This document shows positions 35,873-45,414 of a stretch of DNA of 64,000 nt, piece after piece. The stretch covers positions 122,125 through 186,124 of the forward strand of contig CAJUHR010000002.1 of the NCBI GenBank assembly GCA_910586255.1, given 5' to 3'. A program made the position numbers and the translations under genes. Origin of the DNA: an uncultured Lachnospiraceae bacterium (GTDB taxonomy: Bacteria; Bacillota; Clostridia; Lachnospirales; Lachnospiraceae). How positions within the stretch are numbered: position 1 is the first letter of the stretch; every line of letters starts with the position of its first letter. Under the pieces are notes generated by a model that had not been told where the DNA came from, made no database searches, and saw only the letters and a program-made list of their open reading frames with translations.

Positions 35873-38752
35873 ATGTTTAAAGATTTACTGGAAATACTGC
35901 AGGAGCTCCTTCACCGTCTGGCTAAATCCCGGTTGTTTGCACTGGGACTGGCATACACGCTTATGTTTGTCATTTTGATTGTCAAGCTTTTTAACCTGCA
36001 GATCGTTGCTGGAGAAAAATATTTAAACGACTATAAAAAGCTGACTCAAAGGGAGGTGTCCATTCCCGGCACCCGAGGAAATATTTATGACTGCAACGGA
36101 TATCTCTTAGCCTACAATGAGCCTGCTTATCTGGTGACTATTCAGGATACCGGCGCTTATCCGGATGCCGCATCCATGAATGCCATGCTTTTGCGTTTGG
36201 TGAGGATTTTAAAAAAACATGGATACAGCATACAGGGCAAGCTGGAGATCGGTCTGGACGAAGCCGGAAGGATGGTGTATACCAGCAGCTCCGAGCCGGC
36301 CCGCCTTCGTTTCCTTCGGGATTATTACGGTGTCCGCTCTGTGGACAAGCTCAATGACCCGGATGGCAAATATCCCACGGCCGTGGGGGCCCGGGAGCTT
36401 TTGGAGGATCGGTGGCAGCGTTACAGGCTGGATGAAATGAAGGATGACCGGGGCAATCCCCTTCTTTTGTCCGATGAGGAGGCGCTGGATATTTTTAATA
36501 TCCGCTATACCATGTCCTTAAGCGCCTATAAAAAATACGAGGCTATTCCCATTACCTCTTACGTAGATGAGAGCACCATGATTGAAATTTTAGAAAATCA
36601 GGCTCTATTGCAGGGGGTCAATATTGAAGAGACTACCATACGCATGTACAATGACAGCATCTATTTTGCACCTATTATCGGCTATACCGGAAAAATGCAG
36701 GAGGATCATTTGGAGGAGCTGCAAAAGATTGATCCCCGGTATGACCTGAATGATATTGTGGGGCGCACGGGCATTGAATTTCGGATGGAGGCGGAGCTGC
36801 AGGGAGAGAAGGGCTATCGGAATCTGATTGTCAACAATATGGGCAGCATCATGGAAGTGGTTTCGGAGACAGAGCCAAAGACCGGTGACGATATTTATCT
36901 GACCATAGACCGGGAGCTTCAGATCGGCATATACCATATGATTGAACAGCAGCTGGCCGGAATTCTCGTAAACAAGCTGAAAAATTACGATGTGGAGGTA
37001 ACCAGCAGCACAGATGCCTCCAAGATCGAGCTTCCCATCAAGGATGCCTATTTCCAGCTGATCAACAATAATGTTCTTTCTTTAAATGCCATGAGCAGGG
37101 AGGACGCCTCCGGAATAGAGAGAGAGATTTACGGAAGCTTTTCCTCCAACAAAGAACGGATTTTAAACCAGCTCCGTCAGGAGCTGATGAGCGAGCACGC
37201 CACCATCATGAAGGATTTGCCGAAGGATATGATGGCCTATATGGTGTATATCTACAATTATTTGTCCGGAGACACGGTAGGTATTGTAAAGCGGGACAGC
37301 ATTGATGTCAACAGCCAGGCATATCTGGCATGGAAGAGTGATGATATCAGTCTCAGGGATTATATTTATGCCGGTATTGCCGATAACTGGATTGATACTA
37401 CCCGCCTGAATATTGAAAATAAATATTCCAGTGCGGATACCATCTATGAGGTGCTGGTGGACACGGTGATGGAGGAGCTTTCCCAGGATACCAAATTTGA
37501 CAAACGGATCTGCCGCTATCTGGTCAATGACGAGATTATCACCGGACGGCAGCTCTGTTTGGCTCTCTATGCTCAGGGGGTTCTTCCCTACGATGAGCAG
37601 CAGATACAGCTTCTTGGTTCCAATGGGGAAAACTATGCCTATACCTTTATGATTGAAAGAATTTCCAATATTGACATTACTCCAGCCCAGCTGGCTCTCG
37701 ATCCCTGTACCGGAAGTGTGGTTATCACAGATGTAAATACCGGTGAGGTAAAGGCATTGGTCACCTATCCCAGCTATGATAACAATCGCTTGTCCGGTAC
37801 GGTGGATGCCACTTATTTTAACCAGCTTCAGGAGGATCTGTCTCTTCCGATGTACAACAATGCCACCCAGGCCCAGAAGGCTCCCGGCTCTACCTTCAAA
37901 CCGATCAGCGCCATTGCCGGCCTGGAGGAAAAGGTGGTGGAGCTTGACGAGACCATTGACTGTACCGGGGATTACACAGAGGTAACACCGGATATCAAAT
38001 GCTGGATTTACAGCGGCCATCACGGTCCTCTGGACTTGGTGGGAGGGATCCAGAACTCCTGCAACTACTATTTTTCCGAGGTGGCTCATCGCCTTTCCAC
38101 TGATGAAAACGGGGTATACTCTACGGAGCGGGGGCTGAAAACCCTGAGAAAATACGCCGCCATGTTTGGGCTTGACCGTCCCTCAGGGATAGAGATTTCC
38201 GAGGTGGAGCCGGAAATGTCCACCAAGGATCCGGAGCGTTCGGCCATGGGACAGGGCACCAACCGATACTCCAATATTCAGCTTTCCCGTTATGTGGCGG
38301 CCTTGGCAAACCGGGGCACAGTATTTGACTTAAGCCTGTTGGATAAAAGAACAAATTCTAAAGGAGAGCTGGTGGAGGATTACACTCCCAAGGTAACCGG
38401 CCATATCGATATTCAGGAGTCCACCTGGGACGCGGTACAGCAGGGAATGTACAATGTAATCTATGAGAGCTCCTCCCGCCGGATCTTTAAGGACTTGGAG
38501 GTGGAGATTGCCGGAAAAACCGGGACGGCACAGGAGGATAAGACCAGAGGAAACCATGCATTTTTTATTTCCTATGGCCCTTATGCCAATCCGGATATCA
38601 GCGTGACGGTCAATATCCCTTACGGGTATTCCTCCGCCAACGCGGCCGCTCTGGCCAAAAATGTGTATCGCTTCTATTACGGATACACGGATCTGGAATA
38701 CGTAAGAAGTCATGGCGCTCTGGCGGCTTCCGATGTTACCATCGGAGACTAA
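35873..38752 (+). CDS. mrdA: Penicillin-binding protein 2 (elongasome transpeptidase), unusually long
   Basis: Class B transpeptidase cross-linking side-wall peptidoglycan with RodA. It is 959 aa, well above the 600-750 aa usual for PBP2. There is one N-terminal membrane helix (ALGLAYTLMFVILIVKLF). Catalytic motifs are SxxK in APGSTFKPIS, SxN in QNSCNYYF and KTG in AGKTGTAQ. The extra length is a 300-residue helical region between the dimerisation and transpeptidase domains (about residues 360-600). The gene stands in the mreC-mreD-PBP2-minCDE-rodA run. Confidence 0.93.
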   Translation: MFKDLLEILQELLHRLAKSRLFALGLAYTLMFVILIVKLFNLQIVAGEKYLNDYKKLTQREVSIPGTRGNIYDCNGYLLAYNEPAYLVTIQDTGAYPDAASMNAMLLRLVRILKKHGYSIQGKLEIGLDEAGRMVYTSSSEPARLRFLRDYYGVRSVDKLNDPDGKYPTAVGARELLEDRWQRYRLDEMKDDRGNPLLLSDEEALDIFNIRYTMSLSAYKKYEAIPITSYVDESTMIEILENQALLQGVNIEETTIRMYNDSIYFAPIIGYTGKMQEDHLEELQKIDPRYDLNDIVGRTGIEFRMEAELQGEKGYRNLIVNNMGSIMEVVSETEPKTGDDIYLTIDRELQIGIYHMIEQQLAGILVNKLKNYDVEVTSSTDASKIELPIKDAYFQLINNNVLSLNAMSREDASGIEREIYGSFSSNKERILNQLRQELMSEHATIMKDLPKDMMAYMVYIYNYLSGDTVGIVKRDSIDVNSQAYLAWKSDDISLRDYIYAGIADNWIDTTRLNIENKYSSADTIYEVLVDTVMEELSQDTKFDKRICRYLVNDEIITGRQLCLALYAQGVLPYDEQQIQLLGSNGENYAYTFMIERISNIDITPAQLALDPCTGSVVITDVNTGEVKALVTYPSYDNNRLSGTVDATYFNQLQEDLSLPMYNNATQAQKAPGSTFKPISAIAGLEEKVVELDETIDCTGDYTEVTPDIKCWIYSGHHGPLDLVGGIQNSCNYYFSEVAHRLSTDENGVYSTERGLKTLRKYAAMFGLDRPSGIEISEVEPEMSTKDPERSAMGQGTNRYSNIQLSRYVAALANRGTVFDLSLLDKRTNSKGELVEDYTPKVTGHIDIQESTWDAVQQGMYNVIYESSSRRIFKDLEVEIAGKTGTAQEDKTRGNHAFFISYGPYANPDISVTVNIPYGYSSANAAALAKNVYRFYYGYTDLEYVRSHGALAASDVTIGD

Positions 38753-38836
38753 AATGCAGTCCAAAGATTTTCAGATGTGCCTGTCGGATGCCCTGTGACC
38801 ACAGGGCAGGAATATTGTATTGCAGGATTCATGGAA

Positions 38837-38861
38837 GGAGGGCGGCGTCAGACCGCCTTCC
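38837..38861 (+). other. Hairpin in the minC leader
   Basis: GGAGGGCGG and CCGCCTTCC form a stem with a 7-nt loop, 18 bp upstream of the minC start. No T-run follows; it may attenuate or separate PBP2 from min expression. Confidence 0.4.
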
Positions 38862-38878
38862 GGAAAGAGGGGAGCAGG

Positions 38879-39544
38879 TTGAAGAGCAGAGTAGTAATCA
38901 AAAGCAGCAAGTCGGGAATGTGCATTATTTTGGACCCGGATTGTACTTTCGAGGAGCTTCTGTCCGATATCTCTGCCAAATTCAGGGAGAATGCCCGTTT
39001 TTGGGGCAGTGTCCAGATGGCACTGATGTTGGAGGGAAGAGAACTTACCGCAGGAGAGGAATTTCAGATTGTAAATGCCATTACAGACAATTCCAGCGTT
39101 GAGATTCTCTGTCTGATTGACAATGACGCCAATCGAATCGAACGGTGTGAGAAGGCTTTAAATCAAAAGCTGATGGAGCTTTCCTACCGCACCGGACAAT
39201 TTTACAGAGGAGATCTTCACCGGGGAGAATCCATTGACTCAGAGGCCAGTATCGTTATTATCGGTGACGTGCTTCATGGCGCCCGGGTGGCGGCTCGGGG
39301 CAATATAATTATTCTGGGAGCCTTAAAGGGCTCTGCCCATGCAGGCATCTCAGGCAATGAGGAATCGGTGGTGGTTGCTTTGGAGATGGCGCCTCTTCAG
39401 CTGAGGATCGGCGGCTTTAGCCGGCAGTATGGAGACAAAGGCAGAAAATTAGGCAAAGGTGCCATGACAGCCTTTGTCGAAAATGACAATATTTGTACGA
39501 AACCCATAAAAAAAAGCTTTTTAAACATGATAAATTTCAATTAA
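38879..39544 (+). CDS. minC: Septum-site determining protein MinC
   Basis: FtsZ-assembly inhibitor, 221 aa. The N-terminal domain is followed by the right-handed beta-helix C-terminal domain (ASIVIIGDVLHGARVAARGN, IIILGALKGSAHAG). The likely start is TTG 38879 after AGAGGGGAGCAGG. A longer frame from 38777 spans the leader hairpin and lacks a ribosome site. It heads the minCDE cluster. Confidence 0.9.
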   Translation: MKSRVVIKSSKSGMCIILDPDCTFEELLSDISAKFRENARFWGSVQMALMLEGRELTAGEEFQIVNAITDNSSVEILCLIDNDANRIERCEKALNQKLMELSYRTGQFYRGDLHRGESIDSEASIVIIGDVLHGARVAARGNIIILGALKGSAHAGISGNEESVVVALEMAPLQLRIGGFSRQYGDKGRKLGKGAMTAFVENDNICTKPIKKSFLNMINFN

Positions 39545-39611
39545 CACTAGCAAAAGTTGAGATTTTAATGTAGAATATAATTGTGTATTCAAATTTTTCA
39601 GGAGGCGTTCT

Positions 39612-40403
39612 ATGAGTGAAGTCATTGTAATTACTTCTGGAAAAGGCGGGGTCGGCAAGACGACAACCACCGCCAACATCGGGACCGGCCTGGCCCTTTT
39701 AGGATTCCGTACCGTACTGATTGACACAGATATCGGTTTGCGGAATCTGGACGTGGTCATGGGACTGGAGAACCGGATTATTTACAATCTGGTCGATGTG
39801 GTGGAAGGCAACTGCCGAATGAAGCAGGCCCTGATAAAAGACAAAAGATATCCTAACCTTTACTTGCTCCCCTCGGCCCAAACCCGGGACAAGACCGCAG
39901 TGAATCCGGGGCAGATGCGTAAGCTGACGGAGGATATGAAGGAGGATTTCGACTATATACTGTTGGATTGTCCCGCTGGTATTGAGCAGGGGTTTCAGAA
40001 TGCTATTGCCGGTGCGGACCGGGCGCTGGTGGTAACTACGCCGGAGGTGTCTGCCATTCGGGATGCAGATCGGATTATCGGTCTTTTGGAGGCAGCAGAC
40101 ATGCAGGTGGTGGATCTGGTGATTAACCGGATTCGCATGGACATGGTCCGCCGGGGAGATATGATGTCCATCGATGATGTGGCCGATATTCTGGCAGTCA
40201 ACATCATTGGCGCGGTTCCTGATGATGAGGATATTGTTGTATCTACCAATCAGGGAGAGCCTCTGGTGGACACGGATTCTCTGGCCGGACAAGCCTTTTT
40301 GAACATCTGCAAAAGAATTTCCGGGGAGGCGGTTCCTCTGCTGGATTTGAATCCACAGCGCGGGCTCCTTTTGAGGCTTTCTGATTTTTTGAAACGGGCA
40401 TAG
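39612..40403 (+). CDS. minD: Septum-site determining ATPase MinD
   Basis: Membrane-associated ATPase that recruits MinC, 263 aa. The deviant Walker A GKGGVGKTTTTANIG lies at residues 10-24, the switch region LLDCPAGIEQGF near residue 118 and the amphipathic C-terminal helix (LLLRLSDFLKRA) anchors it to membrane. ATG follows CAGGAGGCG. A -10-like TATAAT at 39575 suggests a local promoter. Confidence 0.96.
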   Translation: MSEVIVITSGKGGVGKTTTTANIGTGLALLGFRTVLIDTDIGLRNLDVVMGLENRIIYNLVDVVEGNCRMKQALIKDKRYPNLYLLPSAQTRDKTAVNPGQMRKLTEDMKEDFDYILLDCPAGIEQGFQNAIAGADRALVVTTPEVSAIRDADRIIGLLEAADMQVVDLVINRIRMDMVRRGDMMSIDDVADILAVNIIGAVPDDEDIVVSTNQGEPLVDTDSLAGQAFLNICKRISGEAVPLLDLNPQRGLLLRLSDFLKRA

Positions 40404-40414
40404 GAGGGCAGTTG

Positions 40415-40708
40415 ATGAGGCGGATGTTTTGTTTTCACAAAAGCAATTCCGGTGAAATCGCCAGAAGCCGTCTGAAGCTGGTTCTGGCAGCGGATCAGTC
40501 CGGTTGCAATCCCGGCTTGGTTGAGAGCATTCGGGATGAGCTCATCCGGGTGCTGTCCCGTTATATGGAATTTGATTCCAGAAAGGTGGATCTCTGCCTG
40601 ACCCAGATGGAATGTGCCGGAACCGGTGAATTGATACCGGCCCTTTCGGCAAGGATTCCTATCTGTCGGTTTCCCAATATGAGGAATGAAGGAAATGACG
40701 TTATTTGA
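40415..40708 (+). CDS. minE: Cell division topological specificity factor MinE
   Basis: A 97-aa MinD partner that drives Min patterning. It shows ARSRLKLVLAADQSGCNPGL and a C-terminal dimerisation part. ATG 40415 follows AGGAGGGCAGT; TTG 40412 is an alternative. The presence of MinE rather than DivIVA-only control suggests an oscillating Min system, as in other Clostridia. It overlaps the start of rodA by 23 bp. Confidence 0.88.
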   Translation: MRRMFCFHKSNSGEIARSRLKLVLAADQSGCNPGLVESIRDELIRVLSRYMEFDSRKVDLCLTQMECAGTGELIPALSARIPICRFPNMRNEGNDVI

Positions 40709-41816
40709 TTATCACTTCAAAAATTACAATTATCGATTAATTGTCTATATACTGACGTTAAATATACTGGGTGTCCTGGTGATTAACAGCGCTACCGGCC
40801 AGGACAGCGCCCTGGTAAATAAGCAGATCCTGGGGATTGGGGTAGGCCTTATCATTGCCGTTTTCTTATCCCTTTTGGACTATCATAAAATTACATCTAT
40901 GGCGACTCTGGTTTACATTGCCTGTGTGGTCGGACTACTGGCTGTACTGTTTTTTGGCGAAAATGTAAACAATGCTACACGATGGTTGAAGCTTCCCGGT
41001 ATCGGTCAGATTCAGCCATCGGAATTTGTAAAGGTAGGTCTGATTGTGTTTTTTTCCTGGTTTTTTAACAAAAAACAGGAAAAGCTCAATTATCTTACTA
41101 CCCTGTTGCTGGCCGGCACTCTGTTGCTGGTAGTATTCGGGCTGATATATGAGGAGCCGGATCTTTCCACCGGCCTGGTGATTATTTTTGTTTTTACATG
41201 TATGTTGTTTGCCGCGGGATTAAGCTATCGATGGATTTGGGGAGGCTTAGCGGTAATGGTTCCCGTTGGGACCCTGTTTATCTACCTGCTTCAATATGAC
41301 AGGGTGCCGTTTTTAAAAGGTTATCAGGCACGGAGAATACTGGCATTTTTCTTTAAAGAAAAATATGCAGAGGCGAATCTTCAGCAGGACAATTCCATTA
41401 TGGCCATTGGTTCTGGAATGCTTCACGGAAAGGGGCTAAATTACACGGCCAATTCCGTCAAAAACGGAAATTTCCTGTCAGAGGAGCAGACAGATTTCAT
41501 TTTCGCCGTTATTGGAGAAGAGCTTGGTTTTGTGGGGTGTACAATGGTAATTATTATGATTGCCCTGATTGTCTTTGAATGTCTCATTATGGCAGCAAAG
41601 GCAAAGGATATGGCAGGTCGGCTTCTCTGTGTAGGTATGGCCGCGCTGCTGGCTTTTCAGAGCTTTTCCAATATTGCTGTGGCAACCGGTGTGTTTCCTA
41701 ATACCGGTTTGCCTCTTCCCTTTATCAGCTATGGGGTAAGTTCTCTGTTAAGTATGTATATAGGAATTGGATTAACCCTTAATGCCGGACTTCAAAGAAA
41801 AATCAGTAACTATTAA
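40686..41816 (+). CDS. rodA: Peptidoglycan glycosyltransferase RodA (SEDS family)
   Basis: A 376-aa polytopic membrane glycosyltransferase with about ten membrane helices. SEDS signatures include NNATRWLKLPGIGQIQPSEF, IYEEPDLSTGLVIIF (with the essential Asp) and the C-terminal TGVFPNTGLPLPFISYGVSS. Neighbouring PBP2 and MreCD support RodA rather than FtsW. The start lies inside the minE 3' end (ATG 40686 or 40695). Confidence 0.93.
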   Translation: MKEMTLFDYHFKNYNYRLIVYILTLNILGVLVINSATGQDSALVNKQILGIGVGLIIAVFLSLLDYHKITSMATLVYIACVVGLLAVLFFGENVNNATRWLKLPGIGQIQPSEFVKVGLIVFFSWFFNKKQEKLNYLTTLLLAGTLLLVVFGLIYEEPDLSTGLVIIFVFTCMLFAAGLSYRWIWGGLAVMVPVGTLFIYLLQYDRVPFLKGYQARRILAFFFKEKYAEANLQQDNSIMAIGSGMLHGKGLNYTANSVKNGNFLSEEQTDFIFAVIGEELGFVGCTMVIIMIALIVFECLIMAAKAKDMAGRLLCVGMAALLAFQSFSNIAVATGVFPNTGLPLPFISYGVSSLLSMYIGIGLTLNAGLQRKISNY

Positions 41817-41831
41817 AGGAGGGTTCTACTT

Positions 41832-42227
41832 ATGAATATCGGTTTGATTGCACATGATGCGAAGAAAAAACTGATGCAGAATTTTTGTATTGCTTACAGG
41901 GGGATTTTAAACAAGCATGAGCTTTTTGCAACAGGAACTACCGGGAGACTGGTAGAAGAAGTGACTAATTTAAATATTCACAAATATCTGGCAGGACATC
42001 TGGGCGGGCAGCAGCAGATTGCGGCGCAGATTGAACACAATGAGATGGATCTTGTGATTTTTCTCAGGGATCCTCTAACATCCAAGTCCCATGAACCGGA
42101 TGTAAACAGTGTTGTCAGGCTTTGCGACACCTACAATATTCCCCTTGCCACCAACTTAGCCACGGCAGAGCTGCTGATTAAAGCTCTTGACCGTGGAGAT
42201 CTGGAGTGGAGGGAGATTTACCGATAG
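41832..42227 (+). CDS. mgsA: Methylglyoxal synthase
   Basis: This enzyme converts dihydroxyacetone phosphate to methylglyoxal and phosphate, a bypass of lower glycolysis under phosphate limitation, 131 aa. Motifs are IGLIAHDAKKKLM, TGTTGRLVEE (phosphate loop), GGQQQIAAQI and IFLRDPLTSKSHEPDV with the catalytic Asp. ATG follows AAAGGAGGG. Confidence 0.96.
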   Translation: MNIGLIAHDAKKKLMQNFCIAYRGILNKHELFATGTTGRLVEEVTNLNIHKYLAGHLGGQQQIAAQIEHNEMDLVIFLRDPLTSKSHEPDVNSVVRLCDTYNIPLATNLATAELLIKALDRGDLEWREIYR

Positions 42228-42238
42228 GAGAAACTATC

Positions 42239-43282
42239 TTGGAGCAATGTTACAGCAAACGGCACAATGTGTTTTACAATCATTTTGCCAGAATCATTAT
42301 GTTACTCATGACTGGAATACTGATAACCGGTCTGTTTCTTGCGGGATGTAACCGCGCGGAAGATGAAGAAAACGAACTTTCCTATCCCTTGCAGGAGCGG
42401 TTAGATTCACTGGAGGCTCTGTATCCGCCGGATATTTGCCGGGCAGAGCTCTACGCCTCCGGACTCTGTGTGGTCACAGATGACGTACCGTCCCCGGAGG
42501 AGGCAGTAGGGGCAGAGGCGGCCGCCGTGTTTTCCCTGGATGATCATCAGGTGCTTTTGGAGAGAAATGCCTTTGAGCGGCTTTATCCGGCCAGCATTAC
42601 CAAAGTAATGACGGCTCTTGTGGCTATTCGCCATGGAGATCTTCAGGATGAGAGCCGTCTCCATCAGAAGGTAACCATTGGTCAGGAGGCGGTCATCACT
42701 GAATCAGGGGCATCCCTCTGTCATATTAATCCGGGGGATACTCTTACTATGGAGCAGCTTCTGTATGGTCTGATGCTTCCTTCCGGAAATGACGCGGGGG
42801 CAGCAATTGCCATGCACATTTCCGGCAGTATGGAAGAGTTTGCACGGCTTATGAATCAGGAGGCAAGGGCTATCGGAGCTACAGACACCCACTTTGTGAA
42901 TCCCCATGGTTTGCACGATGAACAGCACTACACTACAGCCTATGATCTCTATCTGATTTTCCAGGAGGCTTTAAAGGAGCCCCTCTTTTGCAAGCTTATT
43001 TCCACAGCCGAGTATACGGCTCAGTATACAGATGCACAGGGACAGCCCAAGAGCCAGACCTGGAACAACAGCAATCAATATCTTACCGGTCAGCAGACCA
43101 TGCCTGGCGGCCTGTCTGTTTTAGGCGGCAAAACCGGCACTACCAAAGCAGCGGGAAGCTGTTTGATTATGGGAAGCCGCGATGAACAGGGCCATGAATT
43201 TATTTCCGTGGTGCTGAAAGCAGAAAACCGTCAGGCTCTGTATCGGGATATGTCAAATATAATTTGGAAAATTGTCAATTAG
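42239..43282 (+). CDS. D-alanyl-D-alanine carboxypeptidase (class C low-molecular-weight PBP, lipoprotein)
   Basis: Trims the terminal D-Ala of peptidoglycan stem peptides, 347 aa. Motifs: PASITKVMTAL (SxxK), PSGNDAG (SxN) and GGKTGTTKAAG (KTG). The N-terminal signal ends in a lipobox (LAGCNRA), so it is membrane-tethered outside the cell; the usual C-terminal amphipathic anchor is missing, which fits. Start TTG 42239 after TAGGAGAAAC is preferred over ATG 42206, which overlaps mgsA. Confidence 0.88.
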   Translation: MEQCYSKRHNVFYNHFARIIMLLMTGILITGLFLAGCNRAEDEENELSYPLQERLDSLEALYPPDICRAELYASGLCVVTDDVPSPEEAVGAEAAAVFSLDDHQVLLERNAFERLYPASITKVMTALVAIRHGDLQDESRLHQKVTIGQEAVITESGASLCHINPGDTLTMEQLLYGLMLPSGNDAGAAIAMHISGSMEEFARLMNQEARAIGATDTHFVNPHGLHDEQHYTTAYDLYLIFQEALKEPLFCKLISTAEYTAQYTDAQGQPKSQTWNNSNQYLTGQQTMPGGLSVLGGKTGTTKAAGSCLIMGSRDEQGHEFISVVLKAENRQALYRDMSNIIWKIVN

Positions 43283-43285
43283 TGA

Positions 43286-43314
43286 TTGCTTAATTCGCAG
43301 AATTATACTATAAT
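43286..43314 (+). promoter_or_regulatory. Sigma-A promoter of the 43373 gene
   Basis: TTGCTT at 43286-43291 and TATAAT at 43309-43314, 17 bp apart, about 58 bp upstream of the ATG. Confidence 0.7.
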
Positions 43315-43372
43315 TATTTTATGATGATTAGACTTTTTATACAAATCCAATAAGCCTAAGGAGGAGATTAAT

Positions 43373-43792
43373 ATGGTGCAGATTATTGCAGGCAACAAGG
43401 GAAAAGGAAAGACCAAGCATCTGTTGGATATGGCCAACAGTTCTATTAAGACGGCGGAGGGGTCCATCGTCTATCTGGATAAAAGCTCCAAACATATGTA
43501 TGAATTAAATAACCGGATCCGTCTGATCAATGTAAACGAGTTTCCTATTGGCAATAGCCAGGGGTTTATCGGTTTTATCAGCGGCATAATTTCTCAGGAT
43601 CACGATATTGAGACCATGTTTTTGGACAGCTTTTTGAAGCTTGCCTGCTTAGAGGGAGAGGACATCAGCGAAACCATTGCAGTTCTGGAAAAGCTCAGCG
43701 CCAAATATAGCGTGAACTTTGTACTTAGCATTTCCATGGATTCCCATGAAATGCCTGAGTCCATACAGAAGGACGTGATTATTTCACTGTAA
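43373..43792 (+). CDS. Small P-loop protein of unknown function
   Basis: A 139-aa protein that starts with a Walker A motif (IIAGNKGKGKTKHLLD). A second strand (FVLSISMD) may supply a Walker B-like position, but no clear acidic DE pair is seen. It is far shorter than PilT, although small proteins of this type are sometimes given that name. It has its own promoter (43286-43314), a strong AAGGAGGAG ribosome site and its own terminator (43807-43838), so it is a monocistronic gene. Function unknown. Confidence 0.65.
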   Translation: MVQIIAGNKGKGKTKHLLDMANSSIKTAEGSIVYLDKSSKHMYELNNRIRLINVNEFPIGNSQGFIGFISGIISQDHDIETMFLDSFLKLACLEGEDISETIAVLEKLSAKYSVNFVLSISMDSHEMPESIQKDVIISL

Positions 43793-43806
43793 GAATAGAT
43801 ACAAAG

Positions 43807-43838
43807 GAGGACTTGAAAAGCAGGTCCTCTTCTTTTTT
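43807..43838 (+). terminator. Terminator after the P-loop gene
   Basis: GAGGACTTG and CAGGTCCTC form a 9-bp stem (one G-T pair) with a 5-nt AAAAG loop, followed by TTCTTTTTT. Confidence 0.88.
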
Positions 43839-43975
43839 GCGTTCTTTCTTGCACTTTTTGCCATTTGCTTTTATAATGAGGGAAGGATATGGCAGAGCCG
43901 GACAAGAAGATGTCCCCCGTGAACAGTAACCTTTTAAGAGGGTAGTGGAGAGAATTTGCCGGAGGGAAAGATATT

Positions 43976-45382
43976 TTGCGCAAAAAAAGGAAAAACTCAA
44001 AAAATCAGGCACATTACCGCCGTCCCATAAATATCAATGTTGGAATGATTATATTTGCGATTATTTTTATCTACATGGCGTTTTGTGTCTACACTTATGT
44101 CAAAAAAGAAAAAATACAGTTTTATGAGGTGGTAGAGGGAGACATAGTCACAGATCATGGCTACACCGGGATTATTCTCAGGGAGGAGGCCGTTCAATAC
44201 ACGGACCGTGCCGGCTACATTCATTATTATGTGCGGGAAGGAAAACGGGCGGCGGTAGGTTCCCGGATCTATTCCATTGATGAGACAGGCAATGTTGCCT
44301 CTTTGCTGGCAGAAAAAAATGAAAACAATGCCATACTTACCACAGAGAATCTTTCGGAGGTCAAACGTCAGCTGTCCTCCTTTGCCATGAGCTATTCGGA
44401 TCTTGACTATGATATGGTCTATTCCCTGGAGTCCACGTTGGATGCCTCTGTGGCTGAATATGTGAATTTTAATACGCTGGAAAGCTTAGACAGTATTATC
44501 GGACAGACGGGGACTTCTTTCTGGCAGGTTCAAGCGCCTGTATCCGGTGTGGTATCCTACGGCATTGATCAGTATGAGGGTTTTGACGCCTCTCAGATTA
44601 CAGCAGCAGATTTTGACCGTTCCGGCTATTCAAGGCAGATCACCAAGGCCGGTCAGCGGATTGCCGCCTCTGATCCGGTTTATAAGCTGGTTACATCCGA
44701 CAACTGGAGCATCCTTTTCCCTGTTTCCCAGGAACAACTGGCAGAGTACGAAGGAAAGTCCAGCCTTCACGTGATCTTTAATTCCAGAAATCTGGAAACA
44801 GACGGAGATTTTTCCATTATCACCGGGGCAGATGGCAATCTTTATGGAAAGCTGGATTTCAATCAATATATGGTACAGTTTATTACAGATCGGTATGTCT
44901 CCTTTGAAGTGGAGACAGAGAGGACGGACGGACTAAAGATTCCGGTGACTGCAGTGACTACCAAAGAATTTTATCTTGTGCCCTTGGAATATATGACACA
45001 GGGAGGAGACAGCCGGGACACAGGATTTATGAAGGAAACATATTCGGAAAACGGAGCTTTGGCGGAATTTGTGCCTGTGACTATTTACAACTCTACCGAG
45101 GAGTATTATTATATTGAAATGGGAGAGAAAAGTCCCCTTAAAGCCGGAGATATTGTGATCAAGCCGGATTCCAAAGACCGGTATCAGATTGTTTCCACGG
45201 ATTCCCTTCAGGGGGTTTATAATATCAACAAAGGCTATGCTGTATTCAAGCTGATTGAAATTTTAAAGTCAAATGAAGAGTACTATACGATCCGCAAGGG
45301 AATGAACTACGGATTGTCAGTTTATGACCACATTGTTCTGGACGCCAGCACAGTCTATGAGGGACAGCTGATTTATCGATAG
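43976..45382 (+). CDS. HlyD-like membrane-fusion/adaptor protein near sepF
   Basis: A 468-aa protein with a basic N-terminus, one membrane helix (VGMIIFAIIFIYMAFCVYTYV) and a large outer region. That region begins with a barrel or lipoyl-like part (VVEGDIVTDHGYTGIILREE) seen in HlyD/efflux adaptor proteins of Clostridia. No transporter gene is adjacent, so a transport role is not supported. It precedes yggS and sepF, hinting at an envelope or division role. Start TTG 43976 after CCGGAGGGAAAG. Confidence 0.65.
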   Translation: MRKKRKNSKNQAHYRRPININVGMIIFAIIFIYMAFCVYTYVKKEKIQFYEVVEGDIVTDHGYTGIILREEAVQYTDRAGYIHYYVREGKRAAVGSRIYSIDETGNVASLLAEKNENNAILTTENLSEVKRQLSSFAMSYSDLDYDMVYSLESTLDASVAEYVNFNTLESLDSIIGQTGTSFWQVQAPVSGVVSYGIDQYEGFDASQITAADFDRSGYSRQITKAGQRIAASDPVYKLVTSDNWSILFPVSQEQLAEYEGKSSLHVIFNSRNLETDGDFSIITGADGNLYGKLDFNQYMVQFITDRYVSFEVETERTDGLKIPVTAVTTKEFYLVPLEYMTQGGDSRDTGFMKETYSENGALAEFVPVTIYNSTEEYYYIEMGEKSPLKAGDIVIKPDSKDRYQIVSTDSLQGVYNINKGYAVFKLIEILKSNEEYYTIRKGMNYGLSVYDHIVLDASTVYEGQLIYR

Positions 45383-45414
45383 ATAATTGAAACAAAAGCA
45401 GGGAGTGATTATTA

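Noticed and set aside
37163..38089. 308-aa - strand ORF
   Set aside because: Antisense shadow of the PBP2 gene.
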